Below, in pieces: positions 1-10,357 of a stretch of DNA of 64,000 nucleotides. Below the pieces are notes generated by a model. It made no database searches, had not been told where the DNA came from, and saw only the letters and a program-made list of their open reading frames with translations. A program made the translations under genes and the position numbers. This stretch comes from Diploscapter coronatus (Eukaryota > Nematoda > Chromadorea > Rhabditida > Rhabditidae): the NCBI GenBank assembly GCA_964036155.1, contig OZ038423.1, forward strand, positions 65,611,249 to 65,675,248. The letters run 5' to 3'. Within the stretch, counting starts at the first letter, position 1. Each line of letters opens with the position of its first letter.

Positions 1-557
1 ATTCGTAGCTTCCTTATTTCTGGACCAAATTTGATGATTCCTTTTTTATTGGGCAGTATTTAGTCTGTAGATTATTAAGCAATAAAATAATAATTTTTGA
101 ATGAAACTTGTCTATTTGCAATTTGTAAATGATGATATCATACTTGAACTGGGAAGGCAATGAAAATAGGTGGTTTGTGATTGAAAGGATGCAATGAGAA
201 TTGGGAGTTCATTGATTCGTCTCCTCGTTTCTCATTATCTTATTGTGTCGTTTGGGAGTTATTCTGCAAGAATTACTTCAAGATCAGTTAGATAGTTGTC
301 GATTAAATATTGTTAGGGCGCGTTCATATTTCGGTTCGGCTTGGGCAAGCAGAAAAAATGGTATATAAAAACGACAATATTTTAATATTTCGAAGAATAT
401 GGAAGTCAATTTCAATACATCATATCAGAATCAAGAAAATGAATACTGCGACGATAATCAAATATGCATTTGCATAAATCACCGGGAAACTAAAAAATCC
501 CAATAAAAATAAACCAATCTTGTTGTAATTACATTTTTGCCCAAATTTTCACGATCT
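1..557. other. Intergenic, 3' side of the str-like receptor
   Basis: AT-rich DNA without a convincing exon on either strand. It holds the 3' flank of the minus-strand chemoreceptor that ends at 558. I see no RNA gene or repeat in it. Confidence 0.5.
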
Positions 558-2452
558 TCAAAAAGAGGGATTAACTTGATTCGATGTATTGCCAGTTGGT
601 GAAACTTTTTGAGTGGCTCTCTTGCAAATCATCATTCGATAGATTGCTCGACGATAATCTGAAATTCAAAGGCAATTTTTGTATAAAATAGTTAGGTTTC
701 AAAGCAAAATTATTTTTCGTATTATAAAATGGCAAACTTTAATTTTTATTTCTCAGTTCTAGCATTTCTTTCTCAACTTTTCCATCGAATCATTCCAGAA
801 TTGAACATTTACCTGTAATCATCATCAAAACAACAATCGGATCACAAAGAGGGTAAAATAATCCACTCTAAATAGATCAGAATTGCTATGAGATGATCAT
901 TCTACGAACCACGCTGACGAGATTTGTGTATTTTCCCAGATTCCATCCGACAAGAGGGGCGGAATAAAGGGCTGAAGCTGGTCCGAAGGCGGTAACGATC
1001 GGAACGATTGTCTAAATTAGTGTGAATTTTCTTTCGGATGAGGGAAAATGATTAGGTATTCAAGTTCGAAGTGCCATTTGAGGCTATTATTTTCTGAATA
1101 CCACTGCAATTTTACCTCAAAAATCCTTTCCTTTTATATTCTTGTGCAAATTTCTTACCTGACAAAACAATGCCTTAAAAAGTTGCGCTTGAAGGCGTTT
1201 TGTCTTTGCACTCATTATGATATTATTATTTCTCAAAGCCATTTGAGTCCTAATGCAGAAGAAGATGATGATCGTCAGTACAACTGAAATCAGGAGCACC
1301 ATATCGATGCAGACAGCCAGATCTTTCCATCGTGGGACTAATCCATCAGGAGTTTTGGTCTGATAAATATCTTAATCAAAAATAAAAAGGAACTCTTACA
1401 AAATACATCGTCGCCATTAGATCGATATCATCAATGTCTATTCCATATTCGTTATAGAGGGGCCTAAACTATTTAAGTTAAAGTAGAAGATATTGCAATA
1501 AAGAACTTACTCTCGCAGTGAATCTATGGTGGGTTGATCCGCATAATAACCGAAATAAACTGATGCCCAATAATTGACTGAATAAATGATGAAGATTATC
1601 ACCCAAATCAAGAAATGTGGGAATTTGAACCAGTAGAGCCATTGAGTTCTGGAGATAGAGTTCAATATAATGATTATTTTCGGGATAGTGAAAAATAATA
1701 TTTTATGGGAGAATTGAAGGGAATGACAATTTGGTTGCGAATGAGTTCAGAATTGGAATTTCATTGAACCATATTTCATACCTGCATATCGCAAAGTACC
1801 GATAGATGAAATGCACAGCAATAATGACCAAACTCATGGCAAAAGCCGACGGATAAAGACACCCAATTGCAGAAGCATATTTGGTACGGCGGATGAACGA
1901 TGTCGGGAAGAATCCCTGCGTATGCTCCCAGTCAAAGAGGCTCTGAATTTCAGACGATTTATTTATGAACCGATATTTGAGAATTTCTATTCTATTGCAT
2001 TTACTTTTCCTACGCAAAGTGAATTCATGTAACTGAAGAATGCAATCTAGTCAAATGTAAAAATATCATCACAACTAAATTGCGATGAAGATCTTTAAAT
2101 AATTTCATTCTTTAAAATTATACTTTAAGTCAAACCTTTGTATAATCACGGTTCGATAAATTTAGAAAATTAGTTTTAAAAACTCACAGGCAGAATCAGA
2201 ATCTCAATGAAGGCAAAAGAGATTCCGAAAATGGCGAAAATCATCATCAGATATTTGTAATTTCCAAATTCGGGCCTCGAATAGCGCTTGATGATGCAGA
2301 AGGAAAATGTGTTCGTAACTATTGCAAGTATCGAAAAAGTCTGAAATTTTATGGTGGAAAAAATATTATAATTTTCATACCGTTTGAAGAATATGAAATA
2401 TTTCATGACCCTTGATCTCGTTTTCAGTTTTATTCATTGATAGATTCGGCAT
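558..2452 (-). CDS. str-like 7TM chemoreceptor
   Basis: Nine exons can be joined in one frame: 2452-2381, 2340-2188, 2032-1782, then smaller exons near 1650-1505, 1468-1405, 1360-1160, 1015-895, 850-815 and 663-558. The start is MPNLSMNKTENEIKG. Family marks are FGNYKYLMMIFAIFGISFAF (TM2), HFIYRYFAICR after TM3, MALRNNNIIMSAKTKRLQAQ (the usual str loop before TM6), and YPLCDPIVVL followed by DYRRAIYRMM at TM7 and the tail. All splice phases fit and no stop interrupts the frame, so it looks intact. One intron, between VSV and SGLFYP, is about 43 bp. Receptors of the str/srj superfamily sit in sensory cilia of chemosensory neurons and couple to G proteins; the ligand is unknown. Promoter elements were not identified. 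Confidence 0.85.
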
Positions 2453-3160
2453 TTCTAACTAAAATAAGTAAGTCAATTCTGCAGAGAAAACAATTTATTT
2501 CCCAAGGGTGTTGATATTAAAAAGGAAAATTACGTGATTTTTAAAATCGAAAACAAGAACGGAGCCAGACTAAAAAAGACATGCAATTTTAGAACTCTAA
2601 AAAGTAAATTGCTTATAAAAATTAATTGAATTTCTTAAGAAAATTACACTGTATAACCAGGAAACTATCCACAATCTGTTTAAGAATACAAATAAGACCC
2701 ACTGCAAGAATTCGTACTTACGAATTCGAATATAATTGATGGATTATTACAGAGAATACATTGAATAATATCGAATTTACTAGAGAATTTTTTAAACTTA
2801 AAAGGAGGAATTAGTTATTTATTGAATTAAAAGCTGATCTAAATGATCACCAATTATGATGATTTGATGCGATGTAAATATTAATTAGCTAATTTACGAT
2901 ACTGACAATTCGATATGTAATTAATTTAATAAAATACAAAAATGGCCTATAACTAAACTATCTCAATTTTACTAAAGCCGATCTGATAATGTTGATAAAA
3001 TATGGCACGTCGCTTTATTTATGCGTCAAAATTCTGGAAATGACTCTTATTCTCACATGAATTGAAATACAATAAGTCTAGGGAATAATACAGCGTTAAA
3101 ATGTCATGGGGCTTACAAAACTATAGAGGAACTTTAGTTCCAACTTTTCTAATCTGAAAA
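2453..3160. other. Intergenic AT-rich stretch
   Basis: Upstream side of the str-like receptor. No exon-like sequence with conserved motifs and no structured repeat was found. Confidence 0.4.
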
Positions 3161-3164
3161 ATAT

Positions 3165-3769
3165 TGTAGTCGAAAAATCAAGTAAAATTAAGAGTGAATG
3201 TCAGTAAAAGTCAAAGTTTTAGCAAAGGGGTCTGCAAATCGGGCTGATTTTTACCTATGTTGTTCAGTTTTTCACGATGATCATAATAGTGTTATTTGCT
3301 TTTCGAAAACCAATTACTGTAGCGAATTATGGTAGCTCGTAAGTTTTCCAGACCCAGCCTCGGGAAAAAATTGTAACTTTCTTACTTCTGAATCAAATCA
3401 AATGGGATTTTTGCGTTAGATAGCCCATGAAAACCTACAAATAATGTAACAACTACTCTTTTGCAAATGCATAATAATTCATTTAAAATGGAACAAAAAT
3501 ACAGGGTCAAGCTGTACCAATGAGAGGGGTTTCAAGGTAAGGATAACTCACTGATTCCGGACCGAGTGAAAGTCGCTTCTTCAGGGCTTATATAATGTTT
3601 CGTGAACTTATGCCGTGCATTGTCCTATTTTTCCATCTGTATTCCTTAGCACTTAGATAGAATTATTACGAAATATTTCAAGAGTTTCTGAAACACGAAA
3701 ATCACTAAACTTTGCAAATATTATAGACTGACACAGACACAGATTTCTATTTCATTCTTCATTCATTGT
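3165..3769. repeat. Duplicated 3' flank of SL1 pair 1 (copy A)
   Basis: About 600 bp that closely match 9180-9781 in the same orientation, from AAGAGTGAATGTCAG through TCAAGCTGTACCAATGAGAG to the SL1 gene 3' end. A more diverged and inverted partial copy lies at about 63535-63665. Copy A has lost a short ORF that is open in copy B. The block ends exactly where the minus-strand SL1 gene begins, so the SL1 pair and this flank were duplicated together. Confidence 0.8.
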
Positions 3770-3864
3770 GCCCTCCCTGTGGAAGGCTGTTCCAAAATTT
3801 CGTTAGACCACTTCTTTCGAAGAGTCAGAACGTTGTTAATACCTCAAACTTGGGTAATTAAACC
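3770..3864 (-). ncRNA. SL1 spliced-leader RNA gene (pair 1, left)
   Basis: Reading the minus strand from 3864, the 22-nt leader starts GGTTTAATTACCC and ends AAGTTTGAG, identical to nematode SL1, directly followed by the GTATTAAC donor. Then come a CUUC-GAAA-GAAG hairpin, an Sm site (AAATTTTGGAAC) and a 3' stem-loop GCCTTCC-ACAG-GGAGGGC. Length is 95 nt, close to the C. elegans SL1 RNA. The SL RNA donates its 5' 22 nt to pre-mRNAs by trans-splicing. It shares a promoter with the plus-strand copy at 4088. Confidence 0.95.
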
Positions 3865-4087
3865 GAAGCTACAGATGAAATGTTGATTATATCAGCCCTT
3901 TGCATTGTATTCCAAGCAAGAACGCTTTCTATTTGTGTTTCTTTTCCTCTCCAGCGAGAGACTAGCTGACAATTGACTAGAGGAGGCTGACAACTGAGAG
4001 AAACCAGACAATGAAAAGGAACAAATGCACTCTTGCTTGACATATGCGACGAAATGTCTATATTTCCCGATTTTCACCGCCATCTTC
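3865..4087. promoter_or_regulatory. Bidirectional SL1 promoter, pair 1
   Basis: 223 bp between two head-to-head SL1 genes. TCTTGCTTG begins 57 bp upstream of the start on both sides (4031-4039 on plus; 3913-3921 on minus), in the place expected for the snRNA-type proximal sequence element. A near-central dyad, CTAGCTGACAATTGACTAG at 3962-3980, lies between them. The two half-promoters diverge in their other bases, so the core has a recognisable orientation, here 'A' (as in pairs 3 and 5). Confidence 0.75.
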
Positions 4088-4179
4088 GGTTTAATTACCC
4101 AAGTTTGAGGTATTAACAGCGTTCTGACTCTTCGAAAGAAGTGGTCTAACGAAATTTTGGAACGCTTCCAAATGGAAGC
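4088..4179 (+). ncRNA. SL1 spliced-leader RNA gene (pair 1, right)
   Basis: Exact 22-nt SL1 leader followed by GTATTAACAGCGTTCTG (one base differs from the other copies), the GAAA-capped hairpin, the Sm site AAATTTTGGAAC and the 3' stem-loop GCTTCC-AAAT-GGAAGC. It is 92 nt long and divergent from the minus copy ending at 3864. Confidence 0.95.
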
Positions 4180-6000
4180 ACAAATTATATGAGAAGAAAA
4201 TGAGAATATTTTATTTTTTGATAAGCATGCAGAATGAGCCATAATTAGCCTCACTAGCTGTTAATCGAACCATTCGCATCAAATAATCGATATTACATCT
4301 AATTTTTACTCGATTTGAGGTGAAAAAGATTTTGGAGCTAATTTTTTGTTTTTCGTGGAAATGCTGTGGTGGTACTTTTTGCTAAAAAGTTCACGCTAAA
4401 CTCATACTAAGCATGAGCTCTAGTCCGACTTAAAAGTTCGTGCTAAAAAACTAAAAATACCACCACAGAGGCTCGTTCTTGTCTTCATTTATCGAAGCGA
4501 GTTCTTTTCCTTGAATATTTCTTTCGATAATCGGTATTAATTTATGACCTATTTTAACTAAAGTCTAACTGCTTGGAAACTTACAAAAATGGGCAATTCC
4601 TTAATGAGATCTTATCAATAAATGCCAGTTTGATTTTTGATTTAATTAATTTTTATTTTAAGAATATTTTTGCAAAATAATGAGCGGCAGATGTTAATTA
4701 TAATGGCTCGATGATAGAAAAATGTCTGATTAACTCTAGAGAATCTGCATAAAAATTGACAATTAAAATAGAGATATCTGAATTTCTTTACGGGTTAACC
4801 TTTTCATTTTCTATCTGCTATATGAAATTAAAAAAAAAATCTTATTCTGAATCACCATTTTCATCGTAAATTTATTGATTCAATGTCTAATTAGTCCAAT
4901 ACATTATCGGAGTTTGATTATTCTAATCTAATCTATACGAAATCATCATTAAATTAATAATTTCGTATATATTGGCAATAGTCTTCGTATTTTTTATACT
5001 AAATGTTTTTCTTTCGATCGCTGATAAAAGCATGAACGAAAATCACTAAAAACTCATAATTTTTGCTGTTCGGAATCAGAATGCCGTCTCATTTCTGGAA
5101 GAATAACGCAAAATTAAAAAGAAAAAAAAACAGCTTCTCTCTTTGCAAATTAGGACTGTCATCTGATTAGCTCAACTAGAATTGAAGTGTGAAGTATCGA
5201 ATACGTTGTCTTTCCTTGAATGATTTCGTTTTATACACAAAGGCCTGTTGAATATGAAAAATATGAAAGGAATGAATTTATTTGGGCGGTAAAGATCGAA
5301 TTAAAAATCAAAGAAACATTCTTCGAGGAAATTATCAATGAGTTTTCGAAATTTCTGATAAAATGGAGCATAAAATTTAACAAATTATGAAGGATCGCTT
5401 TTTGATGACAGATCTTGCGACAATCATTCCACGGAAATGTCAGAAAATGGTCAGACTTCGATGTTCACAGATTACCGATATCATACCGTATCACGATATT
5501 CTTCATAGTTGTAAGGAACTCATAGAGACCTTGATACATATCTCGTAGACAATGATAAAACTACTTTGTGCATAGAATTACTTTTTTAGAATTCACATGA
5601 TGGGCAGGAATGGTGGTGGTGCAGTAAAATGGCACACTGAAAGCTTTTCCAAAAATCCCACACTGCCCGCATCACACCCCAATGAAAATCAACTACATTG
5701 TGAAACAACCCTGATGATGAATCATGCATGATTTGACCACAGGACCTAATTTCTAAACTAATTAATTTTTTGAACTGAAAAACATCTTAATGCAGGTGCA
5801 ATTTTGAATTATCTGAAAAGTCGGCCTTCTAAGCGAATACTATAAATACAAAGCTAATTGCCTAAGCAACATCTCGCACTGTTACTCGATCCATTTCGAG
5901 TTTTGTCATTCTTGTTTCAAAAGCACTACCCTTTCTAAATCGTACTTATTGAGATCATTTTTCTCAAATTGTTACTCTACAGATTTATTATTATCATTAG
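4180..6000. other. Intergenic; one small foldback repeat
   Basis: No gene recognised. The only structure found is the imperfect inverted repeat at 4364-4468. The rest is AT-rich and without conserved ORFs. Confidence 0.4.
4364..4468. repeat. Small foldback element, 105 bp
   Basis: The ends CTGTGGTGGTA and TACCACCACAG are perfect inverted repeats, and the homology continues inwards imperfectly (runs around AAAAGTTCACG / CGTGCTAAAAAACT). The size and form suit a MITE remnant. No family was recognised and the target duplication is unclear. Confidence 0.55.
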
Positions 6001-6021
6001 AGAAATAGTTCGTAGAATCGA

Positions 6022-7728
6022 ATGGATTGGTGCGATGAACCTACGCCTAATACAACGGATTATGAAATTTGTGAAGGTGATTAATTTTCAGTTTATTTAT
6101 TCTTACATACCATTCTACATTTTTTTTTATAAACCTCAGTAACGATTTACTATTTTAGAATTTTCACCATCAGATATATTACTTTACAAATTCATCATTG
6201 CGTGGAAAATTGCCATACTTCATCCAGGTGAATTTATTATAGGTTAGTTAAATATTTTTATATCGATGTTATCTTCAAAGAATAAATTCATCTATAGGGC
6301 TTCGAACCCCGGCCATTTTATATAGCATCTTAGTAATACCGATTTTTATCGGCATATTTATGATGTATCGGCTATTTCAAAAACGTGGAAATTTTTCACA
6401 ATTCGAAAAATTAATAACCACTTCACTTATTCTACATATACTATTTTTTATCTTTTCACTGATAGGTGTAAGTTATATTATTTTTATGATGCAATTTTCA
6501 ATATATGCATTGAAGCAGGATAATACTTTAGCTTACGTTTACTATCTATAATATAGCTTTGTACGTTTGCTGCCAAGATGATGATAACGAATTCAGGGTA
6601 ACAGTTTAAAATTTTGCCCACGTGTACCAACCAATATTTATCTACAGTTTAAGCGAATAGTTTAAAATATCATCTACGTTGCTACAGAAAGTGTTAAACT
6701 TTTATGAAATAGTATGGATCGTATTATTGTAGTTTTTCATACGTTATTTCACCATAATGTCTACTTTTCTGTCGCAACTTTTCCAAATAACTATAAAATA
6801 TCACTTTATTTTAAGTTTATTTGAAATATAAAGGACTTAAATCTAATATAGTTAAAATTTTGCATTGACAAATGGAATTACAGGAATTACTGTATGAGTT
6901 ATTTGATATGCTTCAACAGACATGGTTAACGATGGCCATAAGATTCGTTTCGACTGAAGTTACGATATATAGAGCTAGGACATTTTCACTGTTAGAAATT
7001 CTTCCACATGCATATGTCGGTTTCGATACAAAATGGTTCAATTTAGTCACCGCAATGAAAAAATAACTCAGCTATTTTCCATTATGTTTTGGATATTGGC
7101 CGGATTCCATATTGTTTTTGGCTGTATCCCCCAACTAATTCAGTTTGCAATGATCTGGTTGAACGGATATCAAGTTGGTGATATACAATTATATGCAACG
7201 ACTCTTGGTCAATGGGTTGTAAGTTAAACGAATATTATCAAAATAAATGATTAATGTCAATTATGTAGACAATTTTTAGGATATTTACACTACAATAGCT
7301 CCGATCATAACAAGTTATGCTCAGACGATAATTAGCATTGCCGCGTTTATTTATCTAAAGCGGTGTTTTGATTCGTATGGCAATCTGAGCCCAAGTGCAA
7401 GAAATTCTGAACGACGCTTAAATCGATACCTAATGGCGCATGTAAGTTAGCCCGGTCAATGTTGCACCACATTATGTTGAAAATGAACATGTATAATGTT
7501 TAGATTTTATGCGAACTGGCAGCAAATGATTTAATTATTTTTCAACTATACGATTTGTTTTGCATTGTTTGGGACAATCAGAAACAGGACTATATAAGTA
7601 GGATGTGCTTCTAACCTTCTAACTTCGATATCTTAAACATTCTGTGCAAAACCAACTATTTTTTCATTGCAATAATTTTTCCATATGGAACGAGTCTGTC
7701 AAGAGGACGAATCTGTGTAAATAATTGA
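6022..7728 (+). pseudogene. 7TM chemoreceptor with premature stop
   Basis: Seven exons join in phase: 6022-6076, 6159-6242, 6298-6536, 6884-7015, 7072-7218, 7280-7441, 7504 onward. The protein starts MDWCDEPTPNTTDYEICE and has several hydrophobic helices. It is a paralogue of the receptor at 59707-62704: both share an intron after an xxRRxLxxxM motif (here SERRLNRYLMAH) and a following ILxxLxxN exon. In the last exon the frame reads QDYISRMCF, then TAA at 7612-7614, and then continues in the same frame (NYFFIAIIFPYGTSLSRGR) to TGA at 7726-7728. No GT-AG intron removes the stop, so TM7 would be lost (about 309 residues). It could be a recent pseudogene, an allele or a sequencing error. The exact family is unsure; the layout resembles the Sra/Sre superfamily. 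Confidence 0.7.
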
Positions 7729-9160
7729 TTTCTCAAATCTGGTTAATACATCAAATCACACATTCGTTTATATTTATAACCAATCTCTGGTTTAAAATGT
7801 CAAAATTCATTACAGCGAGTACGAAATGACTTATTCAAAGACAATTTAAATGAAATTTATAATTCCTAGGCTATTTTATCCTCTTGTATAAGTCATAGCA
7901 TAATGTCTCTTTGCTCATTTACAAACGGAAAAAAGTAAAGAGATTCAATATATTTTAAAACGCTCTTACCCAAAAGAAGATGGTATCGAAGGAATTTTGA
8001 AACAATAAAAATTGTTCACAATTTAACCAAAAATAGCATAAATTAACCAGTTTCATAGCTTCAAAGTTGGAAGTTTGAGAGAACTTACTAGAATATTTTA
8101 GATGAATGTTTGATCGATGATGCACCTTCGTTAAGGAATATGATACATAATATAGTCGTAAGCATTATTAATAACAAATTTTCATATTAAATAACAAAAG
8201 AAATGGAAAGGTCTATTTTACCAACATATACCCTGAAAATATGCGCTGATAAATCCTAAAGGAACGTTCTAAATAATGAATCCTTCGACCTTACCATTAT
8301 TTGCATAAACGATAATAATTTTTGAGTCGAATAAGAGGCACATGAATGTTACTTTGAATTTTTGAGAATATTACTCGGCTAATCGTGCTTTAAGGAACCA
8401 AAATACCCCTTTCGCGTCATGTGCTTAGAAAGAGCAACTGTAAAACTAGGAATTGTTTTCTGAATAAACCTTGAGCAGTATACTTTTCTAACATAAGAAA
8501 TGGGTCCACACTAGAATAAGTTAAATTTCCTACCAAGAAAGCATAAAAACTTTCAGACCATTATTAACGTTATTTGCCAATATGGACCATGCCTCCAAAT
8601 GATTCCCCTGTTTTTCTTAGTGAGAGGATTGATCGAAGTAGTTTATTTACATATGCATGTAAAAAGGAACAATTTTAGAAGAGCAACACTACTACATCAC
8701 CGACTAAGAAAGTATTAGTTAAAGTTATTAAAGTTACACCTCATCGTTCGGAGCAACTACACCCAGATATATTTTCTCATCATGAATCAAAAGACTGATC
8801 TGAAGTTTATGGTCAAATGTGAGAAGACGTCCCATATGTATAGACAAAGTCAATACAGCTCACGACTGCTTAGTTTTTTTCTACTTGAAGTGATCTATTC
8901 ATTTTACTTTGTTTATTCAAATGCATTCCGAAAAGTTGTCTACTTTGTCGAATGTTCAATAAAAACATTGCTTTTATTCACTGTGTCGAAGATAGCTGAT
9001 ATCAAGTGTAGCATCTTGTCTTGTAAGATAAAGTTCATACATTACTGATGTCAGAATGCAGTCTAAGTACACCAATTATTGTGTTAAAATCACCTTGTGG
9101 ATATTTGAAAATTCGGACTAATTGTAATTGAACCAATACTACTTACAAAGTATTAATTTG
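7729..9160. other. Intergenic, nothing recognised
   Basis: AT-rich. An 88-codon plus-strand ORF at 8782-9048 has no recognisable motif and no splice context, so it is not called. Confidence 0.4.
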
Positions 9161-9164
9161 AGTG

Positions 9165-9781
9165 AAGAAACTCCATCGGAAAACAATCTAGTTTTAAGAG
9201 TGAATGTCAGGAAAAACCAAAATCTTAGCAAAGGGGGTGTTTCCAGGGGTCCGTCAATTTGGCTGATTTTCATATATATTGTCCAGTTTTTCACGCTGAT
9301 TCTCATGGCGATGACCGTTTTTTTTTTTTCGAAAAAGCAATTACTGTAGCTCGTAAGTTTTCCAGATCCATCCTCGGGAAAAAATTCGTAACTTTCTTAC
9401 TTCTGAATCAAATCAAATGGGATTTTTGCGTTAGATAGCCCATGAAAACCTACAAATAATGTAACAACTACTCTTTTGTAAATGCATAATAATTCATTTA
9501 AAATGGAACAAAAATACAGGGTCAAGCTGTACCAATGAGAGGGGTTTCAAGGTAAGGATAACTCACTGATTCCGGACCGAGTAAAGCAAGTCAGTTCTGA
9601 GGGATATATATAATATTTCGTGAATAAATGCTGTACTGTCCTATTTTCTATCTGTATTCCTTAGCAATTGGCTAGAATTATTACGAAATATTTCAAGTTT
9701 CTAAAACATGAAATCACTAAACTTCGCGAATATTATAGACTGACACAGACACAGATTTCTATTTCATTCTTCATTCATTGT
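9165..9781. repeat. Duplicated 3' flank of SL1 pair 2 (copy B)
   Basis: Counterpart of 3165-3769. In this copy the stretch up to 9349 is open for 73 codons from 9128 and ends with a hydrophobic segment (WLIFIYIVQFFTLILMAM) and FFFSKKQLL before a stop. The equivalent frame in copy A is broken. It may be the 3' end of a gene carried along with the SL1 pair, or a chance ORF. Confidence 0.75.
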
Positions 9782-9876
9782 GCCCTCCCTGTGGAAGGCT
9801 GTTCCAAAATTTCGTTAGACCACTTCTCTCGAAGAGTCAGAACGTTGTTAATACCTCAAACTTGGGTAATTAAACC
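9782..9876 (-). ncRNA. SL1 spliced-leader RNA gene (pair 2, left)
   Basis: Same 95-nt form as the minus gene of pair 1: exact SL1 leader at the 5' end (9876 downward), Sm site, and the stem GCCTTCC-ACAG-GGAGGGC. The middle hairpin loop is GAGA instead of GAAA, which keeps a GNRA tetraloop. Confidence 0.95.
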
Positions 9877-10099
9877 GAAGCTATCGGTGAAAATCGGGAA
9901 ATATAGACATTTCGTCGCATATGTCAAGCAAGAGTGCATTTGTTTCTCTTCACTGTCTGGTTTCTCTCAGTTGTCAGCCTCCTCTAGTCAATTGTCAGCT
10001 AGTCTTTCGCTGGAGAGGAAAAGAAATACAAACAGAAAGCGTTCTTGCTTGGAATACAACGCAAAGTGTTGATATAATCCATGTTTCACCGTTATCTTC
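9877..10099. promoter_or_regulatory. Bidirectional SL1 promoter, pair 2 (flipped core)
   Basis: 223 bp, nearly the reverse complement of the pair-1 core although the left flank of the unit has the same orientation. TCTTGCTTG again starts at -57 on each side (10043 on plus; 9933 on minus). Confidence 0.75.
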
Positions 10100-10194
10100 G
10101 GTTTAATTACCCAAGTTTGAGGTATTAACAACGTTCTGACTCTTCGAAAGAAGTGGTCTAACGAAATTTTGGAACGCTTCTCAATATGAGAGGC
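10100..10194 (+). ncRNA. SL1 spliced-leader RNA gene (pair 2, right)
   Basis: Exact SL1 leader, donor, GAAA hairpin and Sm site. Its 3' stem-loop has a different sequence, GCTTCTCA-ATA-TGAGAGGC, but still pairs over 8 bp. The changes are compensatory, which supports a functional RNA. Confidence 0.95.
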
Positions 10195-10217
10195 AGAAAT
10201 TATAGTACAAGAAAAAA

Positions 10218-10357
10218 TAGAGTATTTTATTCCTTATCCAAATAATGATTTTGATCGAACAAGTTGAGAGGGTTGAAACGAAACATCGCATCCAGCAATC
10301 CGTTGTAACTACTGCTGCTACTTGCACTCTGACTTGTTTTATCCGAACCACTTGTGT
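10218..10357 (-). pseudogene. 3' coding end shared by SL1 pairs 2 and 3 (copy 1)
   Basis: The minus strand reads SDKTSQSASSSSSYNGLL, DAMFRFNPLNLFDQNHYLDKE and a stop. The same end occurs beside SL1 pair 3 (41301-41513) with mostly conservative changes. Upstream in this copy the frame is closed, so only the 3' end remains. Family not recognised. Confidence 0.5.

Noticed and set aside
1811..2032. Plus-strand ORF over the str-like receptor
   Set aside because: Antisense shadow of the minus-strand exon that encodes HFIYRYFAICR.
3770..4179. First read as a foldback MITE with 100-bp TIRs
   Set aside because: The arms contain the exact 22-nt SL1 leader, a donor, an Sm site and a 3' stem-loop, so they are divergent SL1 RNA genes. 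Outer ends differ between units and lack target duplications.
3858..4254. Recurring ORFs across the SL1 units (for example ones containing KISLDHFFRRVRTLLIPQTW)
   Set aside because: They are translations of the SL1 RNA genes and promoter cores. Their similarity among units reflects RNA conservation and not a protein.
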